From the NCBI GenBank assembly GCA_003254905.1, contig QANU01011901.1:1005763-1069762 (forward strand): DNA of 64,000 bases. Reading direction: 5' to 3'. The position numbers and the translations under genes are program-made. Source of the stretch: Nissolia schottii. Its lineage: Eukaryota > Streptophyta > Magnoliopsida > Fabales > Fabaceae. Positions 37,047 through 50,096 of the stretch are shown here, one piece after another. Under the pieces are notes generated by a model. It made no database searches and had not been told where the DNA came from. It saw only the letters and a list, made by a program, of their open reading frames with translations. The number at the start of each line of letters is the position of its first letter. Position 1 is the stretch's first letter.

Positions 37047-37802
37047 ATGCAGACAACTCGAGTCACACAGATACAGGTCCGAGTGGACTGCAATGGATGC
37101 GTGCACAAGATCAGGAAAGCACTCAATGGCATCAATGGTAAGGCCTATTGACACCATTGTCCTTCTAAAGAATGCAGCAGCATCACCCAACTATTTGATG
37201 AACTTCCATCTTTTGCAGGCATACGCGATCTTCATGTCGATCTCCGTCGACAAAAGCTAACAATTACTGGGTGGGCGGAACCAGAAAAGATTGTCAAAGC
37301 AATCAAGAAGACAAGGAAGAATGCCACCATTTGCACGAATATCGAACTACCCTCTCAGTCTCAACTAACAGAACCAGGGCCAAAAGGAAATGCACCAGAG
37401 GCCCCTGACGCTGCAGCAACACAACAGCAGCCACCAGAGGCTCAACCGGCTCGAGCCAGCATCCCTGCAGTGCAACCCCTGGAGGAAACATCACCGAACA
37501 GTGCAAGCCAGCAGAAGCAGAGCTACTCAGGAAGGAAAGGTGTAAGAGAGGTTCATGTGATACACCACCATATTCCTGACTACGTTAACAGACTCAGTGC
37601 TACTAGCCCAATATTTGTGAGACACAGCTATAACGAATACATGCCATCACATTATGTCACTGAATACGAATATGTCAGATCAACACCATCGTACACACAT
37701 TACAATAGTATAGACCACTACAATGCAGACTACCCCAATGGCAATGGAGGCATCACATCCATGTTCAGCGATGACAATCCAAATGCATGTAGCATAGCAT
37801 AG
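37047..37802 (+). CDS. Heavy-metal-associated isoprenylated plant protein (HIPP), two exons, 224 aa
   Basis: Exons are 37047-37137 and 37219-37802 around an 81-bp intron, joining to 675 nt. Residues 5-70 form an HMA domain: TQIQVRVDCNGCVHKIRKAL holds the metal-binding CxxC (Cys15, Cys18), followed by the second half with GIRDLHVDLRRQKLTITGWA. A Pro/Gln/Ala-rich linker follows (about 85-135), then an unusual His/Tyr-rich segment with HHHIPDY and several SY/HY repeats. The last four residues, CSIA, are a CaaX prenylation box. HIPPs bind metals through the CxxC and are membrane-attached by prenylation; roles in metal handling and stress are known for the family. The start was chosen because it lies just before the HMA strand and no longer in-frame ATG exists. 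Confidence 0.9.
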
Positions 37803-39137
37803 TAATTTGAAAAAATTGAATGAGGTTCAGAAGATGGAAATAGTTTGGGGATGCAAGGATGGAGAACAAGTATATTCTTATCTTCTCAGCACCAGCAAAG
37901 TTTATTCTGGATTCCTTTCGTGGCAGCAAAAAAGCACACTAAAGGGTAATGGGAAAAAACTCTTCCCTGAAATCCATTTTCAACACTAGGTTAAAAATCT
38001 CTGCTGAGTCTATGCATCTGATTACACAACAGCGTGTCACTGAATGAACATATGCATGCTTGTACCATATTAAATTACCCCCATTAAATAAAAAGAAACA
38101 AGACTTTTCTAAAGAGTGCCAGCCTAACACCTCGCAAATAACGACCATTGCAATTTGCTATATTCAGGGGGGGTGGGAATGCGTAGCAATTCCTTTAAGA
38201 AGCATTGATAAAGTACAAGAATTGAATTTAAACTTATTAGTACAATTGGGTATGCAAAACTACTATCAAGAAAACAATGCTGTTAATATAGAGGACACAA
38301 ATCCTCAAGAGGCAGAGTATTTTGAACATTTCTGTTTTTTGGTACAACTTTGAACACGGCATCGAATGTGAAGAAAATATGCCTTGGCTATATTCTTGTA
38401 TTTTTTACTTATCAGCGAACATGTCAAAGTACATAATTGGAGCTGCATCATTTTAACAAATATGGATAACACCAAAATTTCTTCCTCTAAGAAAGCAACT
38501 ACCTATGCTGCAAAAAATTATGAACGAAAAGATGGTTTAAGTCCAGCATCTGGTTAGCATCTGGTTATGGCTCTAAATCCTTGTCAGCTGCAGATGAAAC
38601 AACTGGAAACTCAATCTGCAAAGTGGAACAAAAATAGTCAATTATAAAACCCAATCACTGAGCATACAAAGCCTCATATATAAGCTATTAGTACATCACG
38701 AGACCCAAATTTCTAGGATAAAACACATGTAAGATGGGGAAAAAAAGCAATCAATCAAATGGATATTTTGACATTTTTTACATAAATCAAAGTAGCTTTT
38801 ACATGGTGATATCAGCCATCCCCACATCTTGAATCTGACTTTTATCATGTTTTAGAATTGGGGACCTGTAAAATGGTCGTGACAACTGCCAGAAGAAAAC
38901 AATATTTCAACAATAATTTAGGCAATCTACAAAATAAGATCCCAAATTCCCAAGGCATAATAGAATTTCTACATCAAGTCCAGGAAAGGGTGTTTCAGGA
39001 TTTCCTTACTCCATCTAAAACCATCTTTTCTACTCACAATACCACATTCATCTACTTAACTAATTTTGGTAAGAACTAATGCATAAGCCATAAGAACTTG
39101 TTTTTACATATTTAATTACCTCTCATTAAAAGCAAGA
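37803..39137. other. Convergent intergenic region between HIPP and UTP5-like genes
   Basis: It holds the 3' untranslated regions of both converging genes. No additional gene was recognised. Confidence 0.5.
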
Positions 39138-42100
39138 TTAGTTTTCATCATCACTGCTTATTTCAGAGGCATCATCTCCTTCATCATGAAAATATTCATC
39201 CTCTTCATCCTCATCTCCACTTTCATCCATTTGGTGATCATGCACTGAAGAACTTGTGGTCCGAGAAGCCTTGTCAATCTGAAACCAAATTTGAACAAGG
39301 CCACTAAGCACTAATAACATTCACAAGTAGGCCAAACTAATTTTAAATAAATGTTACCAAACCTGTGATGTCACTAGTTGTAGACGACCTGATAATTGTA
39401 ACAAAGACTGAAAAGTAGGCCCTCTAGAATTAGTAATCTGAAAAGTAGCACATGAAAATTCAATTTTCTCATAACAGTACATTTGTCACAGTCAAGGTAT
39501 ATTATTAGAGCTGAACTGGAAACCACTGGAAAACCAGAATGACTAGGAGAAGCAAAATGGACAAAAGTGAAGTTACACAGCAATATTGTGCATATTCCTG
39601 CAATGCTTCTAACACCATACAAGAAGTTGCAGAAGGAACAAAGCAGAAGTTGTAGAACTAAATTAGAAGCATACTTAGATTTGAATTTTTCAGTGTGAAT
39701 AAAGTATGAAAAGCATGTAAATGAGAGAGAAATAAAAAACTTTGACCCATAATACCTTGTATAAGGGATCAAGCATACTTGTCACAGATTCCTCATCAAT
39801 GATACTGTGACTGTGATTCACTAATATGCTATATATCCAGGGAAGAACATATTTTCCGCTGGATGACCTGTTGAATACAGATTCATAAATATTAATGGTA
39901 CTGAATGAATAAGTATTCCCATGTATGGAAAAGTAAATCTTTGCTTAAAGATATTACAGATGAACTTTTAAGTATATGTTCTGTCTGACAAATTGAAGAT
40001 GGAATAGAAAAAGCTACTGGCCATAAGATCTATTTATTATTCTGCTTCTGCTTAATGTATCTCTCACAAAAGCAACGACACGCCTTTTCCCGGTAGATGG
40101 GGAAAAGCTATTTCCGTGACACTTAAATTTTTATCCATAGAATCACAATAATATGCAAGACTTACATACCATCTAATTCTAATATTAAATATCAATTGTT
40201 TGGAAGACAAGAGGTAATGGCAGCAGCCTAATCATAGGCATATAAGCTACACAAGATCTTTCTTAACATGATCACAAGCTAACACTAATCCATTTCCATA
40301 ATACTGGAGCAGCAGATGAAGCACTGGTCACCATAGGTTCATTTTGCTTCTAATTGTATTGAGGGACTTTACAAAAATGGCCAAAAACGAAAGAAATATT
40401 AAAATCTGGTCAGGTAAACTTCAAGGAAAAGGCCTCAATCTCTTCTACTACTCAACCTCCCCCTCCCATAAGAGAAAAAAGATCTTCCTTCAATTGCCGA
40501 TCTAAATATGGAACTTAAATAGGCCTCTCACTTCAATTGACAACGATGGCATTCAGGGTCCGTCAGTTTTAAAGGAAGTATTGAAACAAACTTGAATATG
40601 CCATTATCATCAATGTGCTATTCTTCCAGTAACATTAGTTTTTTATTTCTACTTGGGGACCCAACTTAACATAATTCTTAGAAGAAATTTAATCCGTATC
40701 ATATTGCAGCAAAAATATCATAATCTGGCCATATGTAGTGTAAAAGAAAAAAGAAATGTATCAGAACAAAAAACAAGAAAAAATGACAGAATTCCCTCAG
40801 ATGTGAGAGATGCCTTACAGAAAGTCAAAAGAAAGAAAACAAACCTTGATTGCCAGGCAGCCAGTAAGAGTTCCAGTAGCTTGAATGCTACACTTGGCTC
40901 CATAGACAAAACAGCTGTTTTTATCTGATAAATGGATCTCAAATTCAGGCACATAAGCAATTACATGCAATGCAAAAAGAAAAATGATAGCAAGATTTAA
41001 TGGCAATATAATAATATATAAATGGTTAAAAAGAAAATCAAAAGTAACACCAAAAGACAATCACCCTAACTCATAACTAACCATTTTCATTGGAATAGCA
41101 GTCTCAATATCAATACCCTTCAACAATGCAGAACATTGTTTAAGGTTTGATGCACAAATGTTTTCACTTTCAAGTATCCCTAGTGATCTTAGCCGGTCCT
41201 CTATACAAATTGAATCAATCTCATCTTGGATCATATCATCTGCACCGATTGGTCAAAATCAACAGATTATATAACGTGCATAAAAGAAGTGCCTATCCCT
41301 TCTTCTGCTTTCTACTTAGTAATTGATGCAGTATACAATTTATATTAATCAACAAGAAAGATTAACACAAGTACCTTGTTTCTCGGGAGAATCATCTGTT
41401 ACACCCTTATCCGTAGAGTCTTGAAATGCTTTCTCTTTTTCATAAGAATCAAAAAACTTAGGAATTGGAAGCAAGGCATCTTCTGCATTAGCACGGTCTA
41501 GTGCAGTAACTGTCAAAATATAGGATCAGTAGTTAGTAACACACTAAGATCAAGAACACAATGACAACGAAATATAAGATCAACATATTTTAAGTGATAA
41601 ACTCAAGATTAGTTAGTAGGATCAATAACAAGATTATAAGCATCAAAGCAAGCAGAAAAAAAATTATAAGATATATGAATTAAAATCAATCTTGGACTTT
41701 CCACTAAAAGCTTTAGCTTTTGGGACACTTCATCCTTAACAAAAATAATCAAAATAATAAAATGCTTGGGACAGAGTTACTCAAAGCACAGAAAGTCTCA
41801 CCTCTTCGTTGATCCATCCCCTTCTTAGATTTAATGAGAGATTGACTGATTGGAAGAAGAATACCATCATGGGAGACATTCAACTTTACATCTGTACCAG
41901 AATGCACTAGAATTTTTTGAAATGATGGTTTTACAAGCAACCCATGAACCAGAAAAACATGCCCAGAAGCAGGCTTCTGGATGCCTTGTAATTTTGCAGC
42001 ATATATTGTTGGCAATGCTCCCTTGTAATTTCTGAAGGACATATCTTCTAAAGATAATGAAATTTTTGTGGGCTTTGCGTTACGTAGTTCTTCAATATTA

Positions 42101-44266
42101 TTTCCAAACCAAAAATAACAAACACCAATTTCTGATATGGCCAAAACACATATGCCAGCCTCACCATATTCACCACTATCAATGCACCTGCTATCAAGAA
42201 AGACAGCAGGATGCTCCATTGCAAGAACACAACTAGCTGACTGCTTTCTGACGCCATCTATCCTCCACACAGCAACATATCTTTCACCAACAGCAGATGA
42301 GAGGATATACTTGCCATCTTCATTGAAGACCAAACACCGAACAGATCCCTATTAATTAAGCTAAACAAATGTTATACAAACAACAAAGTCATCGAAAAGA
42401 TGATTTGAATGGGAAAAAAAAAGGTGCATGCCCATCTTTAGGACAACTGAAAAGGGCATCAAAGCAAAATACATGAAACTCACAGGATGACCAGAGAACT
42501 TTTGAATCTTTTTGCGATTAGAACAGTTAAAAATCTTCAATTGCGCTGCTGCAGTAGCTAATGTCTTCCCATCTGATGTAAGTAAAAAATACGGGTAGCA
42601 AAATCAGGAATCAAAATAGTAATAATAACGCCTAAATATTGCAGATTCATCTTAGTTCATTCACTGAACACCTTCTGACTGACTGCCTGCAGCTCAGGAA
42701 ATCCTAGAAATAAGTTTGCATCACCAATTTATGGAGCCAAAAGGTAAAACCATTTTCATTCTAGTAATAACAAAAGTGGAACTAACTTGAGAGAGTAAAT
42801 GGTCTCCCTAAATTAAATTTGGATCATCGAATCTTACGACAAGAGATTTGAGCTTTCTATTTGGAATGTTATTGTTAAATGTCAATTGCAATGCAAAAAA
42901 GCTCAAAGTATTTCCTGTGGAACCTCAATCAGATTATGCGAAGTGTCAAGTACAAGGTCAGATTCAAATTAATCAGCTAGCATCCCAACATCAATGCAGA
43001 CTCCATTTCCTACCAGAAAAAAACAAAACATTTTTGCAAAAGCTGTGAAGGATACATACCTGAAGAAACAGAAATACAGGATATTGCCTTTGTAGAAGCT
43101 TTAAATTTCTCCGAGAGGTTTCCTGTCATGAAATCTATTATGCATATCATCCCATCCGCACCCGCAGTATAAATGAAGGACCCATTTGCCGAAGAAGAAA
43201 TGGCTCTCACACCTCTGCAGTTGAGTTGAATGAGCAAGAAAGACAGAGTCAGGAAGAAATAAATGTAAATAAATACTTTTATATACTCACAATACAGACT
43301 TAAAACCATCACATCTACTGAAATAACATTGATTAGAGTCAATATTTCAAATTATTTCCAATTTATTATCATCCATCAAAATCTTGGAATAAATTTACTC
43401 GAAAAATATACTTCATAGTTAAGAACAAAATATTCGTGTCTTACCCAGGATGACAGTCACTAATTCTCCAACTCAATTGACCAGCAGACACATCAAAAGC
43501 TAAAACATCACCACTACCAGTTCCAAGCACTAACAGTGAGGATGCATGCTTCCTTTTCTTCTGCAATAATTCTCATCATCAGGTGTAAATAGTATTCTAA
43601 GGGGGAATAAAGATTAAACAAAGAGTGCATCCAATAAACTAACCGACCTTTCTTTCTGAAGACAACCACTTCATGCATGTATAATCTACCGAAAGATGCC
43701 CTTTCATGGATCTATCATATATACTTGTCGTGTCATTTGATGTCATGTCCGCGAACTCAGTCTGGACCTGACCATTCAGTGTATCCCATATCTATACAAA
43801 GAAATTACAGAGATGTCACCAAAATCTACTTCTTCAATCATTCCAGAATATCCACACTCGTGCATAAGTGTACACTACCTATCTAACAGTATACTATGAT
43901 AGAAGCTGATATATATTTTTGAAATGAATTTATAGGAAAATAAGCCCTTTCTCATTCATTCAATGGCAAATTGGCAAGTGAAGAAAATGGTAATGAAGCG
44001 CATGCAGCTAAGATGCGTAATTAGCAAAAACAAAGTGGGCTTTGATGGATGAAAAACACTGAAGAATAAGAACAACTATCGTAGGGAGAACTAGTTACAT
44101 GTGCTCTATAGCTAGCTAAAAGCTATGTGGGAAAAGGGCAAAAAAGAAGAGAAAGAATGGAAGAATGGAATACCTTAACGCGGCCATCGCCGGCGGAGAT
44201 GGCGAAGAAGTCAAGAGAAGGACTAAAAGCAGTAAGAACGCCTCTGATGTCTGTTGAAGAAGCCAT
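39138..44266 (-). CDS. WDR43/UTP5-like nucleolar WD40 protein, 12 exons, 614 aa
   Basis: Exons in gene order are 44266-44174, 43791-43648, 43560-43445, 43214-43060, 42572-42484, 42348-41802, 41509-41375, 41239-41082, 40924-40845, 39867-39756, 39437-39363 and 39278-39138. They total 1845 nt with no stop and GT-AG borders. The N-terminal ~300 residues are WD40 blades (AISAGDGRVKIWDTLNGQ, LVLGTGSGDVLAFDV, IYTAGADGMICIIDFMTG, YILSSAVGERYVAVWRI). Residues about 425-565 match the Utp12/Dip2 C-terminal domain (PSVAFKLLELLLAAWQSR, YVLPWIYSILVNHSHSI). A very acidic tail follows (EDEEDEYF...). This arrangement is that of WDR43, the plant and animal counterpart of yeast Utp5, a t-UTP subunit of the small-subunit processome in 18S pre-rRNA processing. 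Every exon is well supported. Confidence 0.93.
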
Positions 44267-45626
44267 AGCGAAAGAGGTGAAGTGAGGAGAACGAAGGAGG
44301 GAGCAATGCCGAAAGTGAAACACGAATTAGCTAGGTCGGGTTTTGCTCAAGTGAATGTTCGGATCATGGATCACTCGCTCCTTATTGGGCCTTACTATTT
44401 GGGCCTACAGCCCATATTCTAATACTGGCAACGGTATGTATCACCCAAGATACTGGGTTCACAAGACCATAATACAGGCACGCTTCACCACCCCCAAAAA
44501 AAAAAGGATACGGGTTTTCTCATTAATTATTAGTTTTTAATTTTTCGTTAAATTTAAGCATTTTGTCATTTAAAAAAATATAAAATATAACAATTAAATT
44601 TTAATGTTTCATTAGATTGAAATGTTTTAAATATTACAAGTTTAACGAAATCTAAAAGAGATTAATTTCTATACACTGATAATGTAAAGTTTTTATATTG
44701 TCATTCAATCATGTACAGTTATTTAGATGATTTTTCAAGTAGTGGAGGTAAGATTCAACAACTTTTTCTTACGTGGTAGCAAATAATTATATTACAGTGT
44801 AAAACTCCTTTTAGAAAAATTGATGAATAATATATCTTAATTCTATGTTTTTATTATAAGATGACTAAAATTTATCCCTTTTTTTCACAATGGAGAGGTT
44901 TAAACTAGAGACATATTAAGAAATAAAGGATAACAATGTCAGTTGAGGCGAAGTTTTGGCGTGAAACTAAGATTTACTTTGAAGTTTATACATGTGATTA
45001 TTCCTTTATAGTTTTATTTTTTAAAAAGGAAAGTTTAGTGTCATTATATAAAAGAGAAAATAGCATCAAAAAATACAAAGGTAAATGCTTCTTGAACATA
45101 AGAGTGAAAGCATAACACTCCATTCATAACATATTGTGGAGTTAGTCATTATATAAAGGGAAAACATCATCAAAAAATAGAAGAAAAAATGCTACTTGAA
45201 CATAAGGGTGAAAACGTGTTACCCCAACACCATAATGTGTTGTGAGAGGGGTAACAAGACGTCTACAACCTTTTATATGGATCGAAATTTATATATATAT
45301 ATATAGAGTTGAACTTTCTTTGATTCAAGTATCACCCAAATCCAATCACATGCTTTACAGTGAAATCACAATTGGACCAACACAAAACTATCAAATCAAA
45401 TCGCCAAAATTTCATTACACATGAATGAAGAAATAAATGAAGCTGTACAAATAATGTGCTGGTTGCAGCATGCAGCAACAATTCAAATCCAAGGATGAAA
45501 AAATTATATATATGTGAATAATCCGAGCAGCTTATATCTTATTGTAAAGAATGTGACTTTATCTGAGAATGAAAAATGGCCATTCACATTTTCCGCGAAC
45601 CTTGTGTTGCTAGAGATAATAATTAA
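44267..45626. other. Intergenic between the UTP5-like promoter and the GH28 gene 3' end
   Basis: It contains a 105-bp tandem duplication at 45041-45245 (see that entry) and a short (AT)n run near 45288-45304. No gene was recognised. Confidence 0.5.
45041..45245. repeat. Tandem duplication with 105-bp period
   Basis: Both units open with TCATTATATAAA (45041 and 45146) and share GAACATAAG.GTGAAA further on. They are diverged, so the duplication is not recent. Confidence 0.75.
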
Positions 45627-48051
45627 TCACATGAATGCAGCTCTTCCTTTGATACTGGGAAGAATGTTGAAACATAATGAGGAGGAATCTGAAGGTGTCT
45701 CAAGGTCAGGACAAGGCTTGGGGAAAACAGAATCTGAAAATCCAGAGACATTTGAGCATTCCCAAGAGAATGGAGAAACTGAATTCAGTGTCAAGTTTAT
45801 GTTTGAAAGGCATATGTTGGTGAATGGAGATTCTTCGAGTCCAGCAAGGCTTCCAGCAATGGTGATGTTTGTTCCAATCGTGTCCTGCAGAACAATGTGA
45901 TCCAACACTGGGAGGGCATTGGGGTCAAATTTGTCATCAGGGTGGGTCCCACAATGACCCTTTGCTGCAATTGCTGTGTAGACACTCTCCATTTCTACGT
46001 TTGATATCACAATTTCCTTCATGTAACCGCCTCTTCCCCTTGTGGTTCTGAACTCAATGCCGCTTTTCGAGTTGTGGAGATGCACGTGCTCCACGAGAAC
46101 GTTAGAAATGCCGCCGGACATGTCACTGCCAAACGCGAGAGCGGCACCGGAGGAAGCTCGGAGATGCATCCTTCGGATGTGTACATTCTTGGTTGGCCTG
46201 CCATAGGCAATGCCATACTCATCCCACCCACTTTTGAGGGCAATTGCATCAAATCCCATTTCAATTACACTATCCTCTATACAAACATTATCAGAAGAAT
46301 CTGAAAACAAACAAGTGCACAAGATTTAGATAAGTTAGGCCTTCAATATAAGGCTATTGAAATTTGAGTGATAAGGTTATTGGACAAAAATAAAAGTCAT
46401 AATAATATGTTACAGACCTGGTGCTATGCCAACAGTATAAGGGGATTCTGAAGGAGTCAAGATTGAAATGTTTTGAATATGTACATTGCTGCATCACAAT
46501 AGATTTGACCAAATCAATTTCACTTTTTTCTTTCAAAACAAGTAAAAATGTACCTAATGTTTTGAAGACGCACAAAGTATACCTGCAATAAACTGGGTGG
46601 ATGCTATATGCAGGAGCATTCAGGAATGTAAGATTTGAAACTACAACATCAGTAGACGCAACTAATTCGATCAGATGAGGCCGGCTGAAGTTCAGCGAAC
46701 GAGTGCTAAACGATTCCCACCAAACCATTCCCATGCCATCAATAGTCCCATTGTGACCTGGTTATGTACACAAATACATGAAAGCAGACAGACTTATTAA
46801 GACAAAGGGGGAAATTGTAATAGGGGGAAAGATTGGGAGCAGGAAAAAAATACAAACCTGTTATGACTACATCATTTAACATGTATCCATTTATCAAGCT
46901 CTGATATCTTCCCCCGGGAGCTTCGATTCCTCGGCCATACGAAGGTAAAGGATCAACAATTTCCCAATGAATTGGATCCTAAACAAGGGAGAATGACATA
47001 TTATAAGTACTATCTCTATAGTCTGTATTATATGCAAGAGATCAGTGAAAAGGACAAATCAAAAGGCTAGTGACAAAAAGAAGCAAAAGGTGGAAATACC
47101 TGAGATCCAATGATGACAGCACCTTCTGCCAAAGAGAGGGTAAGATGGCTAGTAAGATTGAAACTTCCGGTCAGCCAATTTCCGGGCGGTACATACAGCT
47201 GAGCACCGCCCTTATCGGCAAATGACTTGAGATAGAAAATGGCATTCTGGAATGCAATAGTGTTCAGTGTTTTACCATCGCCAACCGCACCAAACTCCAA
47301 AATGGAGACACTGTGTGGCCTTGGTTTAAGTGCTGGATTGAACTCACATTGCCCACCATTGCCGTTAACTCTGACTTCATTATTGCTCAATGCCAGCAGC
47401 AACAGCAGTGCCACCTGAAAGAGGATATCAAATAAAATCAACACCCATTCTCATTAGATATCCCTACACAGGCAATTATCAATTATAGATTCATATCCTA
47501 GATTGAATTTTAAGACTAGTAGAGACTAAGAATTTTCTCCTCTGAGCGAAAAATTCTGTCAGATTTTTTCGGTGGAACAGTTCAGTTCAGATATCTTATG
47601 AGAATTTCTGGTATAAACAATGAAATTAGGTTGCAATTAATCAAAAGCACAACGCTCATCTTCATCAACTTCAATGAATTGAACACAAGTTGAGACCACT
47701 AATAAGAACTCAAAGGGAAAAAAAAAGTTTTCAAGTTTATGGGATCATATTCATATAGATTTTGATTGAAGCCTACCATCAATCAAAATTGGGCAGCAAC
47801 TAACATTTGTTCTGAGAAGAAACAAGACCAAACCCAAATAGAATCAAATAGCACAGGAATAAGACCCATATCAATGGAACAAACATAACATTAACATGCA
47901 TTAACACAAACACCTAGAGTCCAACCAAAGATTGAAACTTGAAAGCAACAAAATCGCCACACAATTCTCAAACCCAAAAGGCAATAATAATAATACAAAG
48001 AAATGAACACACAAGAACAAAATGAAGCATAGAAAACGTACGTACTAGCAT
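45627..48051 (-). CDS. GH28 polygalacturonase-like protein, six exons, 453 aa
   Basis: Coding exons in gene order are 48051-48046, 47414-47100, 46978-46858, 46757-46583, 46488-46418 and 46300-45627, joining to 1362 nt. The N-terminus MLVALLLLLALS is a signal peptide, pointing to the cell wall. GH28 pectinase features follow: EFGAVGDGKTLNT, YVPPGNWLTGSFNLTSHLTL, IDGMGMVWWESF, RPHLIEL and SGWDEYGIAYGRPT, then the parallel-beta-helix repeats. The usual GDD motif reads GFD at 245-247, so only the second aspartate is kept; relatives in this plant clade, as I remember them, also vary here, so hydrolase activity is uncertain. The first coding exon holds only two codons, and its donor CTA|GTACGT joins the acceptor CAG|GTGGCA in frame. 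The pyrimidine-rich stretch before it looks like a leader. Confidence 0.88.
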
Positions 48052-49058
48052 GTTCTTGTTGGGTCAGAGCCTCTGGCAAAACAGGGGAGACAGAGGAGGA
48101 AGAGTCAGTGCCAAAGCAATGACCAAAAAAAAATAACAAAAGAAAACAAAGTGGCAGGGGAGGGAGAGAATATTGAAGGGAGAGGAAGAAGAAGAAGAAA
48201 AGAAAGAGGGACAGAGATTTATGCATGTTAGTAGAATATTTTAAGCATTAATCATGTAAATGACAGAAGGGAAGAGAATTAATGGTCATTTGACATATGA
48301 CATGTGCATGCATATTCGTATATTTCATATATAGTTTATATTTTATTTATATAGTAGCAAAATTTTCTAAAATATAAAATGCAATGAAAAGGTTAGTGCC
48401 ATACTAATATAAATAAAATGGCAGCTCTTCCATGCGATATATATGAAAAGAAAATATTTGAAAGTATAAAGAGCAACAAATCTATTATATAAAAAAGAAA
48501 AAAAATTAAAAAAAAAGGAAGAAATCTTCCTTGGTATAAGCTATTTAATAAATACTAATTCAGTTATGTAGTGTTAAAAAAATGCGCAATTTAAGTGAGA
48601 AATGATGATGAAGTGGCTGCTTACACATAATTGACACGTAGAAGATGGTAGAAGAGAGTGTGGGGAACGTTGAGCCAGGGAATAAGAAAGAAAATAATAA
48701 ATATTATAAATATTATGATTATATTATTTGTACTTATTTAAGAGTTTAGACTTTATATTAAAATACACTAGCATATCATTAAATGTACATTTTTAAAAAA
48801 ATGTAATAATAAATAAATTTGCGATGACACATTGTTATATATTATACTGTGTACAAATAATATATTTTAAAATATTATAAATACAATGAGGATGATAATA
48901 AGGGAGGAAGTGCATGTAGGGATGGACAGAACAGAAGGGAGAGTGGACCCACACCAATCATGGCAAGTATGCTAGCCTGGCGTGCCGTCAATCACTTCAC
49001 TTAGCAGTATAGTTAGCATATATCCTAGTGCTCTTATCATATAAGTTTTGTTTTGTTT
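48052..49058. other. Upstream region of the GH28 gene, AT-rich
   Basis: 48060-48230 is probably the pyrimidine-rich leader of the GH28 transcript. Beyond it lies AT-rich sequence without a recognised gene. Confidence 0.5.
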
Positions 49059-49067
49059 TTTTATATA

Positions 49068-50087
49068 GGTTTCATTAAGTTTTTAGTTCGAGTAAAATTT
49101 TAAAGTTTATTTTTAATTTTTGTGTAAAATTTTTAGTTCTTATAAAATTTTAAAGTTTGTTTTTACTCCTTATGTTTGGTTGGGGTTAATGGCGCTGACG
49201 TGACCGTTAACAGCGTTGACGTGGTCGTGCCACGTGGCATAATTATTCCACGTGGCACGCCACGTCAGCGCCGTTAACCTCAGCCAGACATAGGGACTAA
49301 AAACAAATTTTGAAATTTTACAGGGACTAAAAACAAATTTTGAAATTTTACAAGGGCAAAAAACTAAATTTTATTTAAATAATTTTTTTGTGTCTAGGAA
49401 AGGTAAAACCAACATCAAACAAATTTTTTATTTTATATTTATTTTAAATAATTTTAACTAAAATTATTTGAATAATTTTAATCACATATTTAATAATTTA
49501 AATAATTTTGACATTTTTTTATTAATATGAACATGATTTAGTAGTTTAAATTATTTAAAGTTTGTTAAAATAAAAATAGTTATTTTTTTATTTGATATTA
49601 GTTAGTATAAATATTAAATATATATTTGGATATCATAATTAATATCAAATAAAAAAAATAACTATTTTTATTTTAACAAACTTTAAATAATTTAAACAAC
49701 TAAATCATGTTCATATTAATAAAAAAATGTCAAAATTATTTAAAATTATTAAATATGTGATGAAAATTATTTAAATAATTTTAGTTAAAATTATTTAAAA
49801 TAAATATAAAGTAAAAAAATTGTTTAATGTTGGTTTTACCCTTTCATAGGCATAAAAAAAATTATTTAAATAAAATTTAGTTTTTAGTCCTTGTAAAATT
49901 TCAAAGTGTGTTTTTAGTCCCTGTAAAATTTTAAAGTTTGTTTTTAGTCCCTGTGTCTGGTTGAGGTTCACAGCGCTGACGTGGCATGCCACGTGGCGCG
50001 GCCACATCGGCGCTGTTAACCCCAACCAGACACAGAGATTAAAAATAAACTTTGAAATTTTACAGGAGCTAAAAACTTAATTAAGCC
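49068..50087. mobile_element. Fold-back Mutator-like element, 1020 bp, almost entirely palindromic
   Basis: The left end starts GGTTTCATTAAGTTTTTAG and the reverse complement of the right end starts GGCTTAATTAAGTTTTTAG. The flanks are TTTTATATA (49059-49067) and TTTAATATA (50088-50096), a 9-bp duplication with one mismatch. The two arms match from the ends to a centre near 49620, including a ~200-base AT-rich inner palindrome. Each arm carries a GC-rich block that is itself partly palindromic and holds CACGTGGC words (49231, 49249, 49990). No protein is encoded. Long palindromic arms with 9-bp duplications are known for Mutator-like fold-back MITEs. Confidence 0.85.
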
Positions 50088-50096
50088 TTTAATATA

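Noticed and set aside
47891-48226. Minus-strand frame MHKSLSLFLFFFF... as start of the GH28 gene
   Set aside because: Its frame does not join the GH28 exon at 47414. The pyrimidine-rich sequence is typical of a leader, while the ATG at 48051 splices in frame to a good signal peptide.
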